64,000 nucleotides of DNA, taken from NCBI GenBank assembly GCA_963806335.1, contig CAWDXO010000018.1:1-64000 (forward strand), given 5' to 3'. The stretch comes from Palsa-504 sp963806335 (GTDB lineage Bacteria; Actinomycetota; Actinomycetes; Streptosporangiales; Streptosporangiaceae). Under the pieces are notes generated by a model. The model ran no database searches and was not told the origin of the DNA. It saw only the letters and a list, made by a program, of their open reading frames with translations. Position 1 is the stretch's first letter; each line of letters begins with the position of its first letter. The position numbers and the translations under genes were made by a program. Shown here piece by piece: positions 49,340 through 56,690 of the stretch.

Positions 49340-50391
49340 CAGGAACGGGAACCTTCCGATCCGGGCTTTGATCTTCGGGACTATCGATTATCTGTGCGAT
49401 TACCGATATGAGTTCTCAGACCGCTCCGATGGAACGGCTTTGGTATTTGACGACGTCGGCTACGCGAGTTCGGAGGAAAGCTGGACCTCTCCCCGGACCT
49501 GTTTACCCCGCAATATCGGCGCGTCGGGTCTTATCAGGACGAAGCTATGTTCTGACAACGACGCTCCTTCACCGGGGCCCAGAGAGCTTGCCGCGGATCG
49601 ATGACGCGATTCGCTACACCCGCCAGCTTACTCATGGGCGGGCGTGCGGCCAGCGCCGGGGAGCGGCGAGCCGGCCGCGATCTGGCCGGATTCAGAGCCG
49701 GGTTCCCTGGCCACCGCAGGACCGGATCGGCGTCCTGATCGCCGGCCGCCGGAGCGCGGGCCCGCGGCAGGCACCGCCCGGCCCGCCAGCCCCGGGCCGG
49801 CCAGTGCCTGCACGACGACGGCGGTAACCGCCGCCGCGACCGGCGCCCAGCGCCCGGCCGCCAGGACGGGGGCGTGATGCACCGCCTGCCCCGTCCCCGC
49901 GCCCGTGGCCGCCGCGCCGTCCGCTGCTCCGCGACGGCCGCGACCACGGGGACCATCGCGATCCCGGCGCCCAGCCCGTGCAGGGCCCGGTCCACGCCGC
50001 GGTTTCGGGTGCAATAGCAGACGCTCCCTGGTCTGAAAACATTCGCGAATCGTGCAGCCTGACCATAGAAGTCACGATTCAGCTATGACCCTGCCAACGG
50101 TAGTACCGCTTCCCCGTCGCTGAGCGGGGAAGCGGTTCTGCCGTCCCGTCTCGTGCCGCGCCGCGCCCCCGCAGTGCGTCGCGCGCCCCGTCCGGCCCCT
50201 GAACGCTGACCCCGTGAGCCGCCCGGCTTGTCGCTCCACGTCCCACTCCGGACAGCACACCCGCGGCCAGCCTGACTGCCTTTCGAGTTCCCTCGATGTC
50301 CCGGCGATCCTGCTGCCGGACCACCCGGGCGATCATCCGCGGATGATCCGCGAGTACGGGCATCGTCGCCCTGGCGGGCGTCTGACCAGGC
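49340..50391. other. Gene-poor region upstream of mreB
   Basis: No frame here is convincing. Overlapping minus-strand frames between 49534 and 50075 are Arg/Gly/Pro-rich and compete with one another, so a decayed small gene is possible. The mreB promoter must lie near 49340-49450. Clear structures are an inverted repeat GAATCGTG/CACGATTC (50047-50054 and 50073-50080) and the hairpin at 50105-50136. Confidence 0.5.
50105..50136. terminator. 12-bp perfect hairpin
   Basis: ACCGCTTCCCCG (50105-50116) pairs with CGGGGAAGCGGT (50125-50136) around an eight-base loop. On the minus strand it lies 256 bases after the small membrane protein's stop. Terminator function is likely, but no T-run is present. 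Confidence 0.6.
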
Positions 50392-50679
50392 TCAGGTCCG
50401 GGCGGGTGCGGAGCGGGCGATAGTGAGGTACCAGTAGCCGCCCGCGAAATTCAGCGCCGCAATAACCAGGAAGAAGGCGGCCCATCCGTAGACGCCGTAC
50501 GAGAGGCACACGACGCCGGCGGCGGCCGCGACACCGCCACCGGCGATGCGCGTGATCCCGAAGCCGCGGAGGTGGCGGTAGTCGAATGGGCTGATCAGGC
50601 GTTGCAGGCCGGGTCGCGGGGGAGTTAGCCACCACCTGCGCAGGCGTTTCGCAAGGGTGTTGTCGTTGGGTGCGTTCAT
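50392..50679 (-). CDS. Small membrane protein of unknown function
   Basis: This 95-residue protein begins at an ATG preceded by an ideal AGGAGG seven bases upstream. It has a basic N-terminal part (AKRLRRWWLTPPRPG), then FDYRHLRGFGITRIAGG, and two hydrophobic segments (VAAAAGVVCLSYGVYGWAAFF and a neighbouring VIAALNFAGGYWYL). Both ends appear cytosolic. No named domain is recognised. It stands alone between two gene-poor stretches. The palindrome GTGATATCAC lies 51 bases upstream and may be an operator. Confidence 0.7.
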   Translation of the reverse strand: MNAPNDNTLAKRLRRWWLTPPRPGLQRLISPFDYRHLRGFGITRIAGGGVAAAAGVVCLSYGVYGWAAFFLVIAALNFAGGYWYLTIARSAPART

Positions 50680-50729
50680 CGGGATGCCTCCTGTGGGCTG
50701 TGGTGTCGGTCACCCGATCACTTAATAAT

Positions 50730-50739
50730 GTGATATCAC
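50730..50739. promoter_or_regulatory. Palindrome GTGATATCAC upstream of the small membrane gene
   Basis: A perfect ten-base palindrome in an AT-richer stretch (TAATAATGTGATATCACGTTGAT) 51-60 bases before the start codon. The position fits an operator or part of a promoter. Confidence 0.35.
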
Positions 50740-51892
50740 GTTGATAGCTGGTTCGTCAATGGCGGCAGTCCTAACGGCCGACTGGGGATGCCGGGCCGGT
50801 TCCCCGCGCGGGGGCAGGCGTGCGTCGCGGTGGTTGGGCATGCTTGCCGACCTGCTAGCGTTCCCTGGCGGCCTCGTTGATTTTCGATCCCGAACATCGG
50901 ATCGACATCACCTTGTCCTGGCAGCGGTGGCGCCTTCGCACCACAGTCCTTGATCGTGTTAGCGAGGCCGACTGCCACCGGGTAGCCGGCTTTCGCCAGC
51001 CAGGCGTGCGCCCGCGACATCGACTGCCTGTACCGGCAAGACAAGGGACGGGTCACCATCTGGGCCACCATCACCGACACCACCCTCGGCATCATCCGCG
51101 CCCTGGTTACCAACCCCCGCGTCAACGGCGACACCGCCGGAAGTGGATTTGCTGCTCCGGGTATCCATTGACCGGAGGATTCCAGGTCAGGGCCCTCGCC
51201 ACGGGCGGCCGGCCGACGGGCGCTGCAGGCTGGGCGGGCGCCCGCGGTCAGGTGCCGGAGCGGTGCGGGCCCGCAGCCGGGGCCGCAGGCGGGTCCGGCC
51301 AGGGCCCACCCGCGGCGCCGCCCCCGGGCCAGGAACCCACCAGCAACATGTATCCCCGCAACTTCCACAGTCCCAAAGATCGCGGAAGATCCGGCCTACG
51401 TGGGATATCCGGTACCCGGGCGGGCCCCGATCCTCCACGCAGGCCGGATCCTCCGTGTTAATCACCGCTCCGCCGCGGGAGACGGGACGGGCAGGGGCAA
51501 CGCGGCCTGCCGGACGGGCCCGGCGCCGTCCCATCCGCGCCGGCCGGGCCACCAGGCCGGGAACTCACCCGCCGGCCATCGGTAGCGAACGCAGGCCTGC
51601 GGGTAATCCACTACTCCGGTCAAAGGGACACCCCAATTGCTGCTATCGGACCTTGCCAGCCAGTGTCGCGACGTGGAAGTGCTCGGTGAAATGATCGTGC
51701 GGTGCGAGGGCGGCATGCACCTGCTCGGCGAAGCTGACCCGCTGATCTGGAGCGGGCAGCCGGGTCACCCCAGTGCCGGGTAGACGTCGCCGACAAGCTG
51801 GTCGAGGTCCAGGTCGGCGACGTAATCGACAGTTCAGCTCACGGCGTGCTGGATCCTGGATAGTGGCTGGTAGGCGCTCGGGTGTTTGCAAA
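50740..51892. other. Gene-poor region with gene remnants where ndk is usual
   Basis: No intact gene was found in 1.15 kb. On the plus strand at about 51010-51150 a frame reads DIDCLYRQDKGRVTIWAT and GIIRALVTNPRVNGD, which is protein-like but has no start or domain. On the minus strand near 51655-51780 a frame reads QRVSFAEQVHAALAP and HFTEHFHVATLAGKV. Both look like fragments of lost genes. Most actinobacteria have ndk between the DUF4233 gene and mreB, and no ndk motif was seen here. Confidence 0.45.
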
Positions 51893-52288
51893 CTAGGAGG
51901 CGGGTGTCCCTGAGGTCGGTGTGGCAGGCGTCCCCGAGCTTCTCGAGTCCGGGCCGACGGCATTGGGGGCCTCGTACCGCCGGGCGAGCCAGATTCCGGT
52001 CACCCAGAGCGCGGCGAAGATCACGCCGAGGACGTACATGGCCGGCACGACGATTCCCGCCGCGATGACCAGGACCTGCAGGACGGTGCCCGCCTTGAGC
52101 GCCCAGCCCATACCTGGCCGCCCGACCAGCCCGCTGAGCAGCAGGGCGCACACCGCCAGGGTGCCGCCGATGCCGCCCGCCAGCGGGCGGTTCGCATGTT
52201 CAAGAACGATGGCGGGCAGGATGGCAAGCCCGAGGACGATCGCCTCCATGATCAGCACGGTGCCGCACAGCCGCCTTATCCCATTCAT
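51893..52288 (-). CDS. DUF4233 membrane protein
   Basis: The 131-residue protein has four predicted transmembrane helices (VLIMEAIVLGLAILPAIVL, GTLAVCALLLSGLV, VLQVLVIAAGIVVPAMYVLG, IFAALWVTGIWLARRYE). The start at ATG 52288 matches the family N-terminus NGIRRLCGTVLIMEA. DUF4233 genes nearly always follow folC in actinobacteria, as here, 13 bases after its stop; the function is unknown. The C-terminal 25 residues are Thr/Pro/Ser-rich. Confidence 0.88.
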   Translation of the reverse strand: MNGIRRLCGTVLIMEAIVLGLAILPAIVLEHANRPLAGGIGGTLAVCALLLSGLVGRPGMGWALKAGTVLQVLVIAAGIVVPAMYVLGVIFAALWVTGIWLARRYEAPNAVGPDSRSSGTPATPTSGTPAS

Positions 52289-52301
52289 CCCAGGCGCCTC
52301 C

Positions 52302-53723
52302 TCAGGAGAGTTCCGCGGCCGTGAACGGGTGGCGCGAGGGCTGGCTGGCCGTCGGCTCGGGCGGCAGTTCGCCGCCATTAGGCCCGAGCAGCTTGCGGGC
52401 GTCGCCCGCGGTGATGACCGATCCGGTGACGAGCACGCCGCCGCTGCCCGGCGGGCCCGCGACTGCGGCCTCGTCGGCCAGCGTGACCGCGGCCTCTATC
52501 GCGTCGTCCAGCCGGTCGGCGGCGGCAACCCGATCCTCGCCGAAGATCTCGGCGGCGAGCTCCGCGACCTCACCGGGCGGCATCGACCGGTCGGAAGAAT
52601 TGCCGGTCACCACGATCTCATCGAGCAGCGGCTCAAGTTCCGCGAGCATGCCCGCGACGTCCTTGTCCCCGCTGGCCGCGAAGACCCCGGCCAGGTGGGT
52701 AAAGGTGAACGCCTCCTGCACGGCGGCCACAGTCGCTGCCACGCCCGCCGGGTTGTGCGACGCGTCGATGATGATGGTGGGACTGCGCCTGATCACTTCC
52801 AGCCGTCCGGGCGAGCTGACCTTGGCGAACGCCTCCCGGACCAGGTCCGGATCAAGTGCCTCGCCCGCGTCATCGCCGACTCCGGCGAACGCCTCGACCG
52901 CTGCCAGCGCACAGGCCGCGTTTCCCGCCTGATAACTGCCGTACAGCGGCAGGAAGACATCCTCATAGGTGCCGCGCAGGCCGCGGAGCGTGAGCAGCTG
53001 ACCGCCTACCGCCTGCTCGTGGCTCAGCACGCCGAACTCGACGCCTTCCCTGGCCACCGTGGCGCCTACCTCGGCGGTGCGCCGGACCAGCACCTCGGCC
53101 GCCGGGAGCGGCTGCTGCGCGAGCACCGCGACCGCCCCGGGCTTGATGATGCCGGCCTTCTCCCCCGCGATCTCCTCGATCGTGTTGCCGAGCAGCCTGG
53201 TGTGATCGATCGCGATCGGGGTGATCACCGGCACCACGCCATCCGCCACGTTGGTGCAGTCGAGCCTGCCGCCCACGCCGACCTCGAGGACCATCACGTC
53301 AACGGGCGTATCGGCGAAGATCGCGAAGGCCATCCCGGTCAGGACCTCGAAGAAGGACATCGGGACCGGATGCCGGTCATCGACGAGCTGGACGTACGGG
53401 AGGATCTCCTCGTAAGCCTCGACGAACCGCTCGGCGGACACCGCCGCGCCGTCTACGCAGATCCTCTCCCTGATCGAGACCAGGTGCGGGCTGGTGAACC
53501 GGCCGGTCCGCAGCCCGCGGCTGCGCAGCAGAGCGTCGATCATCCGGGCGGTCGACGTCTTGCCGTTGGTGCCGGTGATATGGATGACGGGACAGGCACG
53601 CTCCGGATGCCCGAGCAGTTCGACGAGGTCGGCCATCCGGTCTAGAGCCAGATCAACGGAGTGTTCGGGCCTGCGGGCGATAATCTCCCGCTCGACCTCG
53701 CGCATCCGCGCCTCGATGTCCAT
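52302..53723 (-). CDS. folC: Folylpolyglutamate synthase/dihydrofolate synthase
   Basis: The 473-residue Mur-ligase-family enzyme adds glutamate to folates. It has the P-loop HITGTNGKTSTAR (G51-S57), the FolC signatures RTGRFTSPHL and EVGVGGRLDCTNV, HTRLLGNTIEEIAGEKAGIIKPG, and IIIDASHNPAG in the C-terminal domain. The start at 53723 lies inside the extended 3' end of valS, giving an 82-base overlap that is unusual for this gene pair. DUF4233 follows. Confidence 0.96.
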   Translation of the reverse strand: MDIEARMREVEREIIARRPEHSVDLALDRMADLVELLGHPERACPVIHITGTNGKTSTARMIDALLRSRGLRTGRFTSPHLVSIRERICVDGAAVSAERFVEAYEEILPYVQLVDDRHPVPMSFFEVLTGMAFAIFADTPVDVMVLEVGVGGRLDCTNVADGVVPVITPIAIDHTRLLGNTIEEIAGEKAGIIKPGAVAVLAQQPLPAAEVLVRRTAEVGATVAREGVEFGVLSHEQAVGGQLLTLRGLRGTYEDVFLPLYGSYQAGNAACALAAVEAFAGVGDDAGEALDPDLVREAFAKVSSPGRLEVIRRSPTIIIDASHNPAGVAATVAAVQEAFTFTHLAGVFAASGDKDVAGMLAELEPLLDEIVVTGNSSDRSMPPGEVAELAAEIFGEDRVAAADRLDDAIEAAVTLADEAAVAGPPGSGGVLVTGSVITAGDARKLLGPNGGELPPEPTASQPSRHPFTAAELS

Positions 53724-56608
53724 AACGCCAGCCTACGCGCTGGGCCCGGGGGGTATGGGGGGCGGGCAGCCCTCCCAGGAGCGGGGGAGTCTTGGGGGGT
53801 CGTCCCCCCCAAGGGGGGTCTTGGGGCCGGGGGGGTCCGGGGGGGAAGGTTCTCCCCCAGGATCGGGGGGGTCCCGGGGGGTCGTCCCCCCGGGGAAGCA
53901 GCGTCCCCCCGAGGCAATAGAGCCAGGCGCTGCTCCAGGCGGCTGATGTCCGCCTGCGCCGCGTCCAGGCGCTGACGGGTCTTCGCGACCACCGCGGCGG
54001 GCGCCCTCGCGGTGAAGTCGGCATTGTCCAGCTTCCGCGCCGCCTGCTCCGCCTCGCTCCTGGCCGCCGCGAGATCCTTCTCCATCCGGCGGCGCTCAGC
54101 CGCGACGTCGATGGCCCCGGCCACGTCGAGCTCGACCATAAGGCCCTCGACCGCGAGCGACGCGGACGCGGTGAAACCGTCCGCGGGCGGGGTGAGCCGC
54201 AGCAGCGAGCGGATCCGCTCCTCGTGCCCGGCCAGCGGCGTGGCTGCGATGCCCACCAGCCGGGCCGCGACGCGCTGGCCTGGCCGCAGCCCCTGGTCCG
54301 AGCGGAACCGGCGGATCTCCGTCACCAGCCGCATCACCGACGAGATCTCCGCCTCGGCGGCCTGGTCCTGATAGGAGAACGCCGGCCAGGCGGACACCAT
54401 GACCGACTCCTCACCGGTCAGCGCGGTCCACAGCTCCTCGGTGACGAACGGCATGACCGGATGCAGCAGCCGGAGCAGCTGGTCGAGCACGAAGCCGAGC
54501 ACCTGCCTGGTGGTCTCGGCAGCCCGCGGGTCCGCGGCAGTCAGCGGCACCTTAGCCAGCTCCAGGTACCAGTCGCAGACCTCATCCCACGCGAAGTGGT
54601 AGAGCACATCGCAGACCTTGCCGAATTCGAACGCCTCGAACAGCTCGTCCACGTCTGCGATCACGGCGGACAGCCGGGACAGGATCCACCGGTCCGGCAC
54701 CGAGTACCGGGCCGAATCTAGCTGGGCCGAATCTAGCTGGGCCGAATCTAGCTGGGCCGAATCTAGCTGGGCCGAATCTAGCTGGGCCGAATCTAGCTGG
54801 GCCGGGTCCGGCGGGGGCGACGGCACATGCGCGCCGTTGAGCAGGGCGAAGCGGACGGCGTTCCACAGCTTGTTGCAGAAGTTGCGCGAGCCTGCGGCCC
54901 ACTCCTCGCTGATGGCGATGTCACCGCCCGGATTGGCCCCGCGGGCCAGGGTGAACCTGGTCGCGTCGGCGCCGAACCGGTCCACCCAGTCCAGCGGGTC
55001 CACGGTGTTCCCGCGCGACTTGGACATCTTCTTACCGAACTGGTCCCGGACCAGGCCATGCAGGGCCACGGTGCGGAACGGCACCGCGTCGGCCGGCTCC
55101 GCCTCTCGCATCGCGTACAGGCCGAACATCATCATCCGCGCCACCCAGAAGAACAGGATGTCGTACCCGGTGACCAGCACGCTGGTCGGGTAGAACGTGC
55201 GCAGGTCAGGAGTGTCGTCGGGCCAGCCGAGGGTAGAGAACGGCCACAGCGCCGAGGAGAACCAGGTGTCGAGCACGTCGGGGTCCTGGCGCCAGCCACC
55301 GGGGGCTTGCTCGTCCGGGCCAACGCACACCACCTCGCCGTTCGGTCCATAAAAAACTGGAATACGGTGGCCCCACCACAGCTGACGGCTGATGCACCAG
55401 TCGTGCATGTCATCCACCCAGCCGAAGTACCGCGCGTTCATCTCCGGCGGGTGCAGCCGGACGCGGCCGTCGCGGACCGCGTCGCCGGCCGCCTGGGCGA
55501 GCGGGCCGACGCGGACGAACCACTGCAGTGACTGGCGCGGCTCGACCGTGGTGCCGCAGCGGCTGCAGTGACCGACCGAGTGCACGTACGGGCGGACCTC
55601 GGCCACGATCCGGCCGTCTTCGCGCAACGCGGCCACCACCGCGGGCCTGGCCTCGAAGCGGTCCAGGCCCTGGAACGGGCCGTGCGCGGTGACCACGCCG
55701 TGCTCGTCGAGGACGGTCAGGCTGGGCAGGCCGTGCCGACGGCCGATCTCAAAGTCGTTCGGGTCGTGCGCCGGGGTCACCTTGACCGCGCCGGTGCCGA
55801 ACGCCGGGTCGACGTGGTCGTCAGCGACGATCGGGATGCGCCGGCCGGTCAGCGGCAGCGCCACGGTCCGGCCGACCAGGTGGGCGTAGCGCTCGTCGTC
55901 GGGGTGCACCGCGACGGCGGTGTCGCCGAGCATGGTCTCGGCCCGGGTGGTGGCGACCACGATGGAGTCGTCGTTGTCGCCGTAGCGGATCGAGATGAGC
56001 TCGCCGTCGTCGTCGCTGTGCTCGACCTCGATATCGGACAGCGCCGTGAGGCAGCGCGGGCACCAGTTGATGATGCGTTCGGCCCGGTAGATCAGGCCGT
56101 CGTCGAAGAGCCGCTTGAAGATCGTCTGAACGGCGCGGGACAGGCCCGCGTCCATCGTGAACCGCTCACGGGACCAATCCACGCTGTCGCCTAGACGGCG
56201 CATCTGCCCGAGGATCTTGCCGCCGGACTCGGCCTTCCACTGCCAGACCCGCTCGACAAAGGCCTCGCGCCCCAGATCGTGACGGCTCAGGCCCTCCTTG
56301 GCGAGCTCACGCTCCACTACATTCTGGGTGGCGATGCCCGCATGGTCCATGCCGGGCAGCCACAGAGCGTTGTAGCCCTGCATCCGGCGCCGCCTGACCA
56401 GCGCGTCCATCAGCGTGTGGTCGAGCGCATGGCCGATGTGCAGGGAGCCGGTGACGTTCGGCGGCGGGATGACGATGGAGTACGCGGGCGCGTCCGAATG
56501 CGCGTCCGCGGTAAAGTAACCTGCCTTCTCCCAGCGTTCGTAGCGCGGGCCTTCCACCTCGGCCGGCGCGTACTGAGAGGGCAGCTCGATCGGCTCGGGT
56601 CTGCTCAC
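53642..56608 (-). CDS. valS: Valyl-tRNA synthetase with altered C-terminus and internal repeat
   Basis: The 988-residue class Ia synthetase from GTG 56608 has HIGH (NVTGSLHIGHAL, residues 57-60), the editing domain (VATTRAETMLGDTAVAVHP), KMSKS (FGKKMSKSRGN), the anticodon-binding domain and the C-terminal coiled coil ending in ISRLEQRLALLP. Two oddities are seen. A tandem AQLDS repeat (about six copies) is inserted between the catalytic core and the helical domain. After the natural end, the frame runs on for about 75 Pro/Arg-rich residues through a G/C-homopolymer repeat and into folC. An upstream extension to 56746 was rejected as non-homologous. The enzyme is essential, so it must tolerate both changes. 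Confidence 0.95.
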   Translation of the reverse strand: MSRPEPIELPSQYAPAEVEGPRYERWEKAGYFTADAHSDAPAYSIVIPPPNVTGSLHIGHALDHTLMDALVRRRRMQGYNALWLPGMDHAGIATQNVVERELAKEGLSRHDLGREAFVERVWQWKAESGGKILGQMRRLGDSVDWSRERFTMDAGLSRAVQTIFKRLFDDGLIYRAERIINWCPRCLTALSDIEVEHSDDDGELISIRYGDNDDSIVVATTRAETMLGDTAVAVHPDDERYAHLVGRTVALPLTGRRIPIVADDHVDPAFGTGAVKVTPAHDPNDFEIGRRHGLPSLTVLDEHGVVTAHGPFQGLDRFEARPAVVAALREDGRIVAEVRPYVHSVGHCSRCGTTVEPRQSLQWFVRVGPLAQAAGDAVRDGRVRLHPPEMNARYFGWVDDMHDWCISRQLWWGHRIPVFYGPNGEVVCVGPDEQAPGGWRQDPDVLDTWFSSALWPFSTLGWPDDTPDLRTFYPTSVLVTGYDILFFWVARMMMFGLYAMREAEPADAVPFRTVALHGLVRDQFGKKMSKSRGNTVDPLDWVDRFGADATRFTLARGANPGGDIAISEEWAAGSRNFCNKLWNAVRFALLNGAHVPSPPPDPAQLDSAQLDSAQLDSAQLDSAQLDSAQLDSARYSVPDRWILSRLSAVIADVDELFEAFEFGKVCDVLYHFAWDEVCDWYLELAKVPLTAADPRAAETTRQVLGFVLDQLLRLLHPVMPFVTEELWTALTGEESVMVSAWPAFSYQDQAAEAEISSVMRLVTEIRRFRSDQGLRPGQRVAARLVGIAATPLAGHEERIRSLLRLTPPADGFTASASLAVEGLMVELDVAGAIDVAAERRRMEKDLAAARSEAEQAARKLDNADFTARAPAAVVAKTRQRLDAAQADISRLEQRLALLPRGDAASPGGRPPGTPPILGENLPPRTPPAPRPPLGGTTPQDSPAPGRAARPPYPPGPARRLALWTSRRGCARSSGRLSPAGPNTPLIWL
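53745..53915. repeat. G/C-run repeat at the valS-folC junction
   Basis: The stretch is built of runs of five to eight G or C with recurring GGGGGGTC, GTCCCCCC and CTTGGGG elements, including GGGGTCGTCCCCCC twice. It can form strong hairpins or G-quadruplexes. It replaces the expected stop of valS. Confidence 0.8.
54708..54803. repeat. 15-bp tandem repeat inside valS
   Basis: The unit GCTGGGCCGAATCTA is repeated five times exactly from 54721 to 54795, with partial copies on both sides. It encodes AQLDS repeats. The period is a multiple of three. Confidence 0.95.
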
Positions 56609-56690
56609 GACAGGTGAGTCTACGGCCTGCGGAGCGCTTGACTCGCCGGGTTCCCGGGCTGGCCCGCAGGCCGGCGCTGGCCAGCGCCGG

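Noticed and set aside
49421..49445. CGATGGAAC sequence as another member of the GGAAC hairpin family
   Set aside because: The flanking bases (CCGCT and GGCTT) do not form the shared stem; only the loop-like string matches.
54708..54803. valS repeat as a possible CRISPR or integron array
   Set aside because: The units are directly adjacent 15-mers within a coding frame, a simple minisatellite.
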